Assembly: GCA_964030475.1 (NCBI GenBank)
Contig: CAXIPT010000007.1
Location: forward strand, 3,542,752 to 3,606,751
Origin: Tethya wilhelma
Taxonomy: Eukaryota; Porifera; Demospongiae; Tethyida; Tethyidae
Length of the DNA stretch: 64,000 nt
Reading direction: 5' to 3'
The position numbers were made by a program, and so were the translations under genes. Within the stretch, counting starts at the first letter, position 1, and each line of letters opens with the position of its first letter. Below the pieces are notes generated by a model, which saw only the letters and a list, made by a program, of their open reading frames with translations, made no database searches and was not told where the DNA came from. This document shows positions 13,101 to 26,300 of this stretch, in pieces.

Positions 13101-16100
13101 CTAAGCCCTCTGTGTACTGCTGAGTATTAAATTTTGTTCTACCAATATACAAATCTATTCTATTGGCAACCAAAGCTTTTTCCATAAATGCAGTTGACAA
13201 AGATTACAAATTTTGACCAATAGCAGTATGTATAATTTACAGAGGGCCAGGAATGCTAGCACATTAGTTTCAATAAAAAACTTACAGGTTGCTCATTTTG
13301 CCATCTGCTGATGATTGTGCTCACTTCTTTCACTATGGTCTCAGCCTCTGCGCTGGAACACCTGAGTAGCTGACCCTCTCCGAGTCGAATGGCCAAACTA
13401 CTCTTGTCTTCACAGAACACCTAGGGTAGAATTGTACACACATTAGAGGAACTGTGTCACTATAAAAGTGCTGTTTTGTTACCAAAATAAAATGCATGAC
13501 ATTGTGCCGTTTTTTGTTGACAAACGTGCAATACACGTGTGTACACGAAGCTAGTATCCAGATGTGGTACAAGATCGTGCTAGAAACAAATCAAAAACAT
13601 CACAGTAGGTCATAGAACGTCATAAAACATCATGCATTTTATTTTTTGTAGCAAAACAGTGCTTATACAGTGACACAGTTCCTTTAATTTTCCTATAACA
13701 TTGCATGTACATTGGTATGTGAACAAATGCCCACCTCTCTGATGTTGGAGATGTGGTAGACCTCTCTGATGGTGGTTGGAATGTCAAATACTTTGATTCT
13801 GTCCGCAAGAGACACTAGTAGACCACAGCTACACACATGAAGGACGGCCGGGATTTGGATGGCAACTCTTGTAAACATCAGGAAGTGCACATTGAATTCA
13901 AGCTACATGTACAAAGGGAATTGAATTTGTTTCTTAAACATAATATATTACCTATAAATGGATAAATTGAGCTATAGTGTATATAGAATACAATGAGTAA
14001 GAGGAGAGAGAGTAAACAGAGAGAGTATAATCAATAGAGTAAAAACTTAGGGTCTTACTCGTCCTTCCTCTTCAAAAGCCATAGTGTTTGAGGGTAGTTT
14101 AAGTTGAGTAGGCTCAATATACTCAGTCAGACGACTATAACTGTCCACCATTACCACACGTTTAGCACCCTGCAGAACGACAAACAAAAGCATTAGAGCA
14201 CAGAACCATGGGAATGATGGGTTAGCATGACAGTTGGCTAGCCAATGTGACCTCAACACAAGCAGGCAGTACCTGAATGTGAGCAAAGATCCTAGTGGCA
14301 TTAGCCATCCTGGTGGCACACTGTTTGAAGGCCATGTTGGCGTTGTAGAAGTACACAGCGTGGATCTGTGAGGTGACCAACTCAGGAACATAGGCAGCAA
14401 ACTTGACCAGCAGCTCCAACTGTGAGCAAATACAAACACAATTAATGTAAACATATAGGTGGACATGAGGTATAATATGATAGTTTCACATAATTATAGA
14501 CAATTTATTATACTAGAAAGCAATATAGACTTCTAATATTTGTAATGCTAACGTAGGCATAAGAAGAAATTAGTAGTAGTACCCAAACATTGTTTTTGAT
14601 AAAGTTTTATGCTATTGATCTAAGAATTACATCACATCAAACCTTTCTCGTGGCATGTACAGAACTATTCCCGTGATACTAATTCATAAATGAACTTCCT
14701 ATAACTGGCAGTGCTGTATTTACATACACATTAGTCTAGCTAGGTACATGTATATGCTATGTATATGTACACAGAGCGAAGTTGAATAATAACATAAGAC
14801 TTAATGTTGTTGACCAACTTGAGACCAATGCTTACATCAGGTTCATTCATCTGTGAAGCTTGGGTCAAGTCAAGGACCAGGTCAAAGGCCTTCTCTGTTG
14901 ACCTCTTCAGCACTGTCATGGCATGATACAACATCTGGTAGGAAATGTTGGGGTGGTCTCCACGAAACTTCCTCACAACAAAGTAGAACACTGGGTTCCC
15001 TGCCTTTGACACTCCTCCCTAGGAGGGACAACACAAATTGTCAGTGAAAATGACTTGCCATGATAGCTAGTATGAATGAACACAAGTGCTCTATTTCCTA
15101 GCCCAAATAATTGTAATAAAACTAAACCACAGAACAATTGAAGGATTAATCCAAACTCTATAAGATAATGGCCAAAACTATGGCTACATCGTATAAATTA
15201 AAACCCTATTACTTCTGTAACAACTAATACTAGGAAATTTTTGGTCCAAAATTTCACAGAAGTGGCTATTTTAGCAAGAATTAAAATTTTGCGGAATGTT
15301 GATTGAATGTTAGAATCCGGAAATCAGGAGCACCTGATAGAAGACCTCCTTGGCCTTGATGGATCTGAGGGTCTGCTCATCGCACTCATTAGCCATGCTA
15401 TCCAGGAACTCCTCGAGCTGGCTGCTGATGATGGTGCTCCTGGGGTCAGCCGACACCCCTCTCTTGCGGTAGTTGGGGGCTCCAAGCTGAGCCAGCAGAG
15501 TGTTCATCTCCTGGAAGAGATGACGGGATGAGACACACGTCCTGTAGGAGGATGATGGCAAGAAGGGAATGTGTAAGGTACCAACTGTACAAAAACTATA
15601 CATATAGCTTTAGTTTATTGAGGTAACTTGGTACTGTAGGTTGTGAAGTTTTGTTGCTTTAATTAACATACACAAATAAAAAACAATAATTCATTAAGCC
15701 TCGGCGCGTGCGTAGCACGTGCAGAGGGTTACAGTAGTCGTTTTGTGTGTGTGTGTGTCTGTTACTAAATTATCTGAAGAACGGCAGCTCTAGAGTCACA
15801 ATGGAAGGTACTTACGTTCATGAATCGAAACTATCTTGAAATTGGATGTGTAGAATCTTGTAAAACAATGTAGTTTCTGAGATCTGAGGCTTTTGTGCAT
15901 CTCTGAGCGCTTAGGCTTCGAAACCGCACCCATCAATCACACCCCATGTAGTGTGCGTTATCTAGAAATACAGTAGGCTTGGAGCATTATCTATGCTTGG
16001 AGGAACAGGAAGAGTGCTGGAGATAAATTTATAGATGATCTGATGATCTGTCATTCAAATGTAAATCAGTAAGCATCTGCAGTATAACTGTTAAGGTTTC

Positions 16101-19100
16101 ACTGTTCAATGGATATTAATTTTAGTTTTAGTGAGTTTTCTATAGATTATAGCTAGGCTGGCTCAACTTGATCGTGATATAGCTAGGTACCTGCTTGATT
16201 GGGGCAGGTCATTGGAATTTAATTAAGTTTATTTCAAGATGCCAGCTTACTTGGGTCTCAATACTCAATGATGACGGTCTTCCTTTACTGATACACTGTG
16301 TCATTCATGTTTTTTTTTTGCATGCTATATGAGTGCGCCGAGGCTTATGCACCGTAGGTGCTTTCATTTCATATGGCAATCCTATATTGTTTCTTGATGA
16401 CAAAAATAAAATTTATGGGAAAAAAAAGTAACTGACAAAAACTTCCTAATTTTGGAAAATTCTGTGGGAGACAAGCTTTGTTCTTGTACTCACTCACTCA
16501 CCTTGTAGATGCAGCAAAAGAATTGATTTTCTCCTGGTTGCTCCACAGCAGAGAGTGCAGACGATGTTTGTGAGTTTCCTTCAAGAAGGCGATGTACTCT
16601 CCAGCCTCTCCCTCGTGATAAGGACCCATGCTGGCCATGTTGATAGCTAGCTCACGGGAACACTCAAAGTTTTCTTCAAGGAACTTATTGAAGGGTTCCA
16701 TGTGAGCCTCCTTCTTAAAGAGCACATGGTTGGCAAGGTTCTGAAGCATCTGATGATTGAGAGACAATAGATCTATCACTCACAATTACACACTGAACCA
16801 AACACCACCACCAACACGCTATAATAAAGTATGCAAAAGCTACTTAGACAGCAAGTAAATGACCTCAATTGGACACACACGATACATGCTCCTGACATTG
16901 CTCTAGTGTACTGCTTACTTTTGAAATGAAAGTGAGTCCTCTTCTGACACCATTAGGGATCTCACCCTGGACCAGGTTGTAGCTCTGAGGAGACACAATG
17001 GCTGGGTTGATGAACCTCAAGAAGATGGCACTGTTCACCGTATCCACTGACGAATCAGCTGAGTGAGAACACACAACCCCATTGAGAATATGACACACAG
17101 TTCTCAACTGGAGAGGCAAGCTGGCCTGTGAGCTGAGGATAGTTGTGTAGAACTTTTTAACCAGGTTTAACAAGTTCAGCTGGTTCTTTTCCAGTTTAGA
17201 GGGGTCTGCTAAACGAGCAGGGTCCACCTCATAGTCCTTGTCACTGGCCTTCATGAGTTGGAGGATGAGAGGACGGACAACAGATTGAAGGTAGTACATG
17301 CCAAAGGTCTTGAAGGAGCAGGAGAGGACTTTGCAGGCAATGGAGTTGCCTCTAAACAGAGTGTCAAGATGACCAGTCTCAAGAGCTTCAACCTGTGCAT
17401 GCATGATGTGATGTGTGCTCATCAGTTAACACATACTATCTCTCTAGATATAGCCTTGTTCACAGGCCGTCTCTACTTACTATTGTCATGGCAGCTACTG
17501 AGGAGAGAGAGACTGGGAATGAAGCTAAGTTACTTTACAAACATGCTAGCATTTGGGAGCATAGTAAATCTAGGAGCTAGGGTAGCAACCCAGCAATGTT
17601 CCTAGTAATGGTGCTTTGAATTAGTCTTATTTACTAGTGATCAAGCAAACACGAGAAAAATGGTACAAATATTGTTTGAGGATTTTGTAAAGATATATAC
17701 TCACCTCTGTTCTAAGTATTCTCAGGAGAAAGGGAGCAAGTTTATTCTTAAAGTCAAACAACAGAACCAAAACTTCAGCAAGGTCATCCTGTAAAGTTGA
17801 TGAATGCATTACATCATATTTGTGTATTTCAGAGACAAACTATAACTTTGCAGATTTTTTGTACATCTACATATTTAAAAACCACGGATTATCATCCTCA
17901 CTGCGGTCACAGTACTACACTGTGCAAATTGAAAATCCAGCAAAAGTTGCTCTTCTCATAAAAAACTACATGTATGTACTGTATGCACTGAACTCACTGC
18001 ATTCTCTTGCTGGACTGCATTGACTAATGCCATCATTATAGGGAAATTCCCATCAGCAGTTTCCGTGGTAACCAGATCAAGCATGTGATTATATCGGTCA
18101 ACCAGAGCCGTATCTGCTAATGAGTTGAACTCTGCACCCTGTCTCAGGATGGAAGTGAGCACCTCCATAAAGCTAGCTCTGGTCTTCAAATCTTCATGAT
18201 AACCAAGACCTACACACAGCACATGTACGAGCATCATCACAGCAAGTTGCAACAGACAAAAGTAAATTGAGAATTTTTTGCTCTTCAAATTTAATTTCTT
18301 AAAATTTCGGTATTTCAACCAATCTGGTAAAGATCACCGTTTAAAATAAATCACATGTTTAACCACTTGTTGCTAGTGACAAAAATTTCTGAATCTATGG
18401 TATGATATGCTAGAGGTTTGATAATCTACTTAACATTACAACACATGCTTAAGGAAGCATTGTTGTGTTCATGAGCTCCAAGTGTATCTGCTGATGGAAG
18501 CTATGCTCATCAGCCTACACCAGTAGTGAGAAGATTCTAAGGTAAAGATCATCACAAGTACTTGTACAAAAGGTTATCCTTACTGATTGCATGAGTCAGT
18601 CCACTGTCAATGTTTGCGGTGAGCATGTTGGAGACAGCACGGATGGTGTACTCCCTCAGAGAAGCAACGTGTCTCTGGAGAGGCTGTTTCTGTATGGGGC
18701 TGAGGGTGGTCCACTCCACATGGTTGAGAGAGTGGATGAGGTTCATGAAGATGGTGAAGTACTTCAAGAACAGCCTTCCTTTCTCTTCCAAGATGTCTGC
18801 TGTCTTGAACTTACCCTGTAGGACAAGTCCAGACATGACCAAACCCACAGCTCTCAGGGCATTCAGGTCCAAATCACTACAGAATGAAATGCACAGCACA
18901 TCATCACAAGAGAAAGACAGAGAAAGGCAACAGCTTACTTTTGCAAGTTTTCTTCATGAGAGCTGTTCTCTGAGACACACACCTCTCCTCTGATCCACTG
19001 GGTCAGATACCCAGCCACCTGGTTTCGGAACTGGACCTCGGCCAAGAATGAGACATCTCCAGCGTGCTGCATGAGGGTCTCGATGAGGTGACATATCTTG

Positions 19101-20260
19101 ATCTTGATGGTCAGGGACCGATCTGATGCCTCCAAACTGTCAACATACCTGCAGAATAGCAGTGATAAGTACACTGTTACTACCATCGTAGCTAACGATG
19201 GTAGTATGTAGCTAACAATGAAATGAAAAAAGACTTGAGTGGCTAAATTGTGAAAGGAAGATAACAAGATGTAGACAGGATGAAGAAGTACTGATGTGCA
19301 AATACTACATGCTGCACACTGACACGGAAGAATTCGTAATGCAACCAGATCTTACAGCCATTCATCTTGTCCTCTTGTTTGCTTTCTTTTTATGATTTGC
19401 ATGACCATGTATGTACAACATGATGACAAGATGACAAGATGACAACAGCTAAGTTCCTTGCTACAGTAACAACATGCATGTTTATTTAATAGATCCAACA
19501 ACCCCAAAGTATTCACTTGCTAATTACTTTGAGAAAAAATAGCACAGAGCATAACCAGTATACTTAAGGTAAGCTTTGAAAAACATATATTCTAAATAGT
19601 ACACACTAGCTTGTTCAAGTGGAAAGGGTCATCAATTTGAGTTCTCAAGTAACTCATGAATAACGTATAACGCACAAATTAGTGGCTACCATGTTTAGAA
19701 TAGCCTTGTTCCTAGGCTCTAAACTTTGACCTTACACTCACGGTAAGGAAGGACAGAGCCTGGTCGGAAAATATCACGTGAATGACGTGGGGATAGACAC
19801 GTCCTTTGACCTCTACAAGCTGTAGCTAGTCTGAACTAACGCTGCTACCATTTATAAATCGATTTAAGCTGCCCAAACTATGAAAATAAGCAAGGTAAGT
19901 TAAGTAAAATTACTAACTCTCAAGTTGTTCGTGCTAGGCACTCATAAAATGGCATGATTGCAGCAGAGGTCAAAGGTCATGTCTACCTTCATGTCATCAA
20001 TGACGAAATTCACGTGTATTTCTGATCAGGCTTTCTCCTTCCTTACCGTGAGTGTAAGGTCAAAGGTGAGAGACTGGGAACGAGGCTAGTAGAGAAGGTG
20101 CTATTCATCTCGTATCTAACCACTAAAACACTAAACACAAAACACCAATGTCTAAGAATCTGAAGACCAAGGTGCCAATCATTCAAGCCTAGGCCTTAAT
20201 ATGCTCCCGGTACTACTTACATTTAGAAGCTGAATCTAATAAACGATAATATGGCTTTTG

Positions 20261-20305
<45 letters not shown>

Positions 20306-23300
20306 AATACAGTAACCCTTGCCGTGCATGCACAGACGCTGAGAGATAATTACATTTATAGTTCTATATGCTATAGTTTAACTTTTTGTCTCTGGAGCCA
20401 TATATGGCAGACAGACACAATTGTACACCAATTTGTACTATTCAATCAAACAATATAAACCCCTTACATGATTAAATTGAGGACAAGGTCATCCATCTTG
20501 ACTAGGACCAGGTGTTCAGAGGCTCCCTCAGCCTTGTTCTCCAGCACACGCTGCACAATGGACACCAGTTGGTCTATCAGGGCTGTGTTACTCTCCTTGA
20601 TCTGGACCTGACCGTCAGTTGCTGTCACCTGAAACAAGGCAAGAATATTTGTGTATGGCATAGAACATGTATTACTGTCAAGGTGAATCTGATTTCTGGG
20701 AATTAAAAATCAAGATATCACGTCAAGAAAGTCAGACATGCACTGCTTATTTTTTTACTATTTATAAATATACGGTAACTCTCTGCCCTTTCCTACACTG
20801 CTATTGTCACTACGTTTTATGCATTTCGATCAATACCAGCAGGTACAGGCATTAGAGACCGTAGTTACAATTGCTACCTACATAATAAAATTATTATATG
20901 TCTATATGAAAGCAGTTTGAAACTCTTACACAGCTTGTAACAAGGTCAAGGCTTAGCAAATGTCCATAGAAAGTTTATCAGCAGTGCTGATGGGATAATG
21001 GCTTACTTGTTATATAGAGCTCGAGGCTCACAGATCTAAGCTATAACATACCTTCATGGAGTCGTCCATCATGCACTGGAAGAGGTAGGGGTAGACGAGG
21101 GGACTCAGCTCATAGCTCACAAGCTCCTTCACAGTCTCACGGATCTGGACTCCTATGGCTTCACTCTCACACCTGAGCAGCTCCATGAGCTCGGTGATGA
21201 AGGCCTGGGTCTGAGAAGTCCTTGAGCTCTTCTCTCCACCATCCTCTAGAGAACCGTCTGAAGAAGCAGCCAAACGACTCATACTAACCACACTTTCATG
21301 GTGGGCTACATTTGGAATGCAGTTATACACAAGGATTGTGTGTATACACATTAGTTTGTTTCGTCCAATATCACACTCTATACACTAGCTATGGCTACCC
21401 AAATACCATGTACTAAACACACCGGTCTATCAAGCTAAGACCTTTTTTCTACCTTGACATGCCACCTATTGGATGTCAGGGTAGAAAAAGGGTCTTAGCT
21501 TGATAGACTATAAACACTCCAATGTCAGCCAACATATGTAAAACTAGCCTCGTACCCAGGCTCCGGGAGGGGGAAAAAAAGGAGCCTGGTACACACCGCT
21601 TGCGCATGCGCTAATTAAAATTTGAAAATCCACGTGTTCCAGGGAAATGACGACCCACAATTGTGGGCGTACCACTTGATGACGCAGCCTGGCGCCCATG
21701 GCATGGGCAAAAGTATGTCGTTGTAAACAACACAGTAATAATCAATGGGTTGAAAAAGTAGTCTAACAGGTAGAACTAGCATACTATGTACAGCTAGTAT
21801 TCTTACCACCCTGACTTTCCTCGTGTCAGCGAAGCCAGTGAGACAGGGTAGGTAAGGCGGCCTAGTATTTTCTGGACAACTGAGTCTAAAGTTGCTATTT
21901 GCTGCAGATTTTCAAGTGTGAAATAGGCTAAGGAGGTCTATAGCCTGACAATCTTCATACACTATATCAAGTTGACAAAGTCTTGTATGATCGACGAGCA
22001 TCCAAGGTCAGTCTTGCCAGTACATTTTACCGTTCATGATTTTACGATATTCATGACTTATGACGTCAACGTATAGCAAGCGTGCACAAAAATATCCAAG
22101 TCCCCAGAAAGTTGGGGTAATTAAGCGCATGCGCAAACGGTGTGTACCAGGCTCCTTTTTTTTCCCCTCCCCGGAGCCTGGGTACGAGGCTAATGTAAAA
22201 CCAGCTAACTGCATCATTATGGAAATTGTGGCCCAGGTCTGCGAAGATAAGGCTAACCATTTCCTGTATACGGTCAATGGTTTTAACCAGTAGCCCTCCC
22301 TTACAAAGTTTTGAAGGAAATATGGAGGAACAAGGCTGTACAACCATCCAATACCTTTGTGGCAAGGGTCAAGGCTAATACCATATAGAGTCTGGTTATT
22401 AGGCACACACTCACTATTAGGCACATACAATCTTCTTTTATTCACTACAGGTGGATTGCTGTAAAGACTGGCAACATCCACACATAGTTTTCTAAGCTTG
22501 ACAGCCATGAAATACACTTTCCTTAATAGTTTGGCTCTGCTTGGAAAAAAGGGTTTAGCAAGTGCTAGCATGTACATGAGCGCTGGATTAGCACAATCAT
22601 ACATCCCCAATAAGTGCATGCGCTAAATAACCTGACTCCATGGTATACAGTCCATATCGATACAATATGTGTACCCACCAGGTGCGATGGACGTTGATCC
22701 TCTTGCTGGAGGTGTGATCAAGCTCTTAGGCCGACCACCATGATAGCTAGAGCTTCTCTTCACACGAGACATGTCCTTGATGGGCGAGGGAGGGTAGTTG
22801 GGCTGACTGGAGGAGGAGGAGGAGGAGACAATATCATCCACGGCTGAAGGGGTGGGGCCATTCAGGGAACTAGAAGCTGCTGCAGCTGATGTGAGCAAGA
22901 GTAGAGTGTAGCTGCTAGGAGAGGGCTTGGTTGAGACGCCAGCCAAGGAACACAAGAACCCTGTCATGTTGCTCCAGTTCAGCATCTCCTCCTGGAGATT
23001 GTCGTCAGTCAGTTGCTGGTCCTTGTTGCTGGTGCTGGCAGCTGCCACTTGCGTAAATGTGTTCACTTTGCGCATGAAATGGCGAGGGAAAGAGTCACGT
23101 ATGTAGTCCTCAATCTTAGGGGTAGGCTCCTCTCTTGTCTTCTGATAATTGAGCAGTAGGGTCTTTGTGACTCGCCACGAGGAGTAAGTGTCCTCCCAGG
23201 CCAGAGCACTACCTGGAGTGTGAACAAGACCTTTCAAAATGGCTCGAATCTTTCTCTGGTGGGCTGCCCGGCCAATGGCTGGCATCTGACTCAACTCCTC

Positions 23301-26300
23301 CAGTTGGTGATAAGACCTCAAGTTGGGAGCAAAGGGAATGGCTGCAGGCTCTGAGGGGCTTATGACCAGCTCTGCCTCTAGGCAAAGATACTTGAAGCAC
23401 GACATGGCAGTGGTTACACCCTCAATGTTGGTATTCCTCAAGAAGAGCAGGAGGACAGTTTCAAGCATGGTGTACATCTGCTGGCTTATCTTGCAGGTGA
23501 TTCCTTGAGAGGCCTCGGCCTCGTGTTTCCTGAGAAACTGTGTACGGTACTGGAGGATCTGTTTGAGCCATCTCAGCAGCTGGATGGGGTTGACGGTCTT
23601 ACGACTGAAGAGCTTCAGAGCAATAGAGTAGGTCACCTGAAACAAGAGAGATGGATTAACAAAATGAAAACTGAAGACAAACTTTCATACAATACCACAT
23701 AGCAGGAAAGTTTTGCAGAGTAAAAGTTTGTAGAAGCTCTTGTCAATGTTTTAAATTAAATTACAGATGAACAATGCAGCATCCATATATATATATATAT
23801 ATATAGACAAATTTTTGGAGTGAATTGTGGAAACTACAGTTAAGCTTTTCTTTGGGAAAATGTACAATGTACCAGCAAATTTTGCACTACCATTAACACT
23901 ACAGTGAGTAGAAACCTAGAAAAAACTCCCAGCTGCTTGTTTCACACAAACCATGCACTTAGTTTAATGAAATATTTGTTACCTGTCCACTGATATCCCA
24001 GAAGGCTGTCATGGGGTCTTTATTGTCCCACAGCTCAATGTTCTCAGGCTGGTGAAGAAGAAGGAGGACCTCATTGGGCTGGATTGGGATGTGAGGGAGA
24101 GAGTGGTGCTGGACAAGACTCACAAGCCCCGTCATGAACTGAAGACACTCTCCAATACGATCACGATCGTTCTAAGGACACAGGAGGAAAAAATATTCCA
24201 AGTACTGTACGTAATACATACGCTTCAGCTCATAGTACCCTAGCTNGCCAGCAAGGGAACACAAGAACCCTGTCATGTTGCTCCAGTTCAGCATCTCCTC
24301 CTGGAGATTGTCGTCAGTCAGTTGCTGGTCCTTGTTGCTGGTGCTGGCAGCTGCCACTTGTGTGAATGTGTTCACTTTGCGCATGAAATGGCGAGGGAAA
24401 GAGTCACGAATGTAGTCTTCAATCTTAGGGGTAGGCTCCTCTCTTGACTTCTGATAATTGAGCAGTAGGGTCTTTGTGACTCGCCACGAGGAGTAAGTGT
24501 CCTCCCAGGCCAGAGCACTACCTGGAGTGTGAACAAGACCTTTCAAAATGGCTCGAATCTTTCTCTGGTGGGCTGCCCGGCCAATGGCTGGCATCTGACT
24601 CAACTCCTCCAGTTGGTGATAAGACCTCAAGTTGGGAGCAAAGGGAATGGCTGCAGGCTCCGAGGGGCTTATAACCAGCTCTGCCTCTAGGCAAAGATAC
24701 TTGAAGCACGACATGGCAGTGGTTACACCTTCAATGTTGGTATTCCTCAAGAAGAGCAGGAGGACTGTTTCAAGCATGGTGTACATCTGCTGGCTTATCT
24801 TGCAGGTGATTCCTTGAGAGGCCTCTGCCTCGTGTTTCCTGAGAAACTGTGTACGGTACTGGAGGATCTGTTTGAGCCATCTCAGCAGCTGGATGGGGTT
24901 GACGGTCTTACGACTGAAGAGCTTCAGAGCAATAGAGTAGGTCACCTGAAACAAGAGAAATGGATTAACAAAATGAAAACTGAAGACACACTTCCATATA
25001 TACCACATAGCAGGAAAGTTTAAAAGTTTGTAGAAGCTCTTGCCAATGTATTAAATTAAATTACAGATAAATAATGCAGCATCCATACACACAGACAAAT
25101 TTCTGGAGTGAATTGTGGAATCTGCAGTTAAGCTTTTCTTTGGGAAAATGTACAATGTACCAGCAAATTCTGTACTACCATTAACATTACAGTGAGTATA
25201 TAGAAACCTAGGAAAAAAAACTCTCGGCTGCTTGTTTTATACAAACCATGCACTTAGTCCAATGAAATATTTACCTGTCCACTGATATCCCAGAAGGCTG
25301 TCATGGGGTCTTTATTGTCCCACAGCTCAATGTTCTCAGGCTGGTGAAGAAGAAGGAGGACCTCATTGGGCTGGATTGGGATGTGAGGGAGAGAGTGGTG
25401 CTGGACAAGACTCACAAGTCCCGTCATAAACTGAAGACACTCTCCAATACGATCACGATCATTCTGAGGACAGAGGAGAAAAAAAAATTCCAAGTACTGT
25501 ACACGTCTTCAGCTCATAGTACCCTAGCTAGCTGGAATCTATGTTTGGCACATTTATTCAAAGGTAGAGGTGACCATGAGAGACAGATACATGTAAGAAT
25601 TAGAACTGGTTGTATATTTAGGGAGTAACATAGACCATAGACCGATCCCACAGATCACCATTGAAGCTCAACACACATTCTCCATGTACTGTACAGTATA
25701 GAATGCATGTTGTGCAAGTCAATTTTGTATGGGAAAATGCAGAGAGCAATATAATGAGGAATGGGAAGCTCTCGGCCAATTAACTAGTTCTAATATCTTT
25801 TCAGAACACTTTCTGTTTCAATTGCTAGTGTTCTAAAGTAGCAAACCTTGAGTGGACTGAAGGCCAACAGAGGATCCAGAGTGAACAGCCTGACAAGCCC
25901 CTGCATCAACTGGTAGTTAGTGATCATCTCAACCATCTGTTTCCTCTCGGCTCTGTTCTTGGCCTGGAGCATGTTGGCTGCTGATGTAGGACTCTGGAGG
26001 TAGGCTCGCACGTCACAGACGAGTTGGGGCGAGGAATGCTGGCTGGTATCGTAGCGACGAAGGTCAGAGAGAACACTTTGGAAGATCCGTCGGAGGTTTG
26101 GAGCATACAGATAGACAGCTTCATTGGTGGGCCACCAGGAGAGGGATTTCTGAAGAGAGAGAGGGTATACATGTATGGGTTGTCCAGTATACCATACACA
26201 AACAGCAGAGGAAGACATGAGCACATGAAATTTGGAGCTGTATTGTGAGTCAATCTTTTCAGGAGATAAGGCTTGGTTTATGAGACTGTACATACAGTAT

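Noticed and set aside
19150..20460. Hidden NF1 exon in the long intron
   Set aside because: The flanking exons join like human NF1; the intron length is explained by a TIR element and a microsatellite.
22008..22619. 203-codon minus-strand open frame
   Set aside because: It runs from outside into the Mutator-like element, has no family resemblance and no splice support.
23983..25463. Real tandem duplication of NF1 exons
   Set aside because: The N at the junction, the truncated second exon and allelic-type differences favour an assembly overlap.
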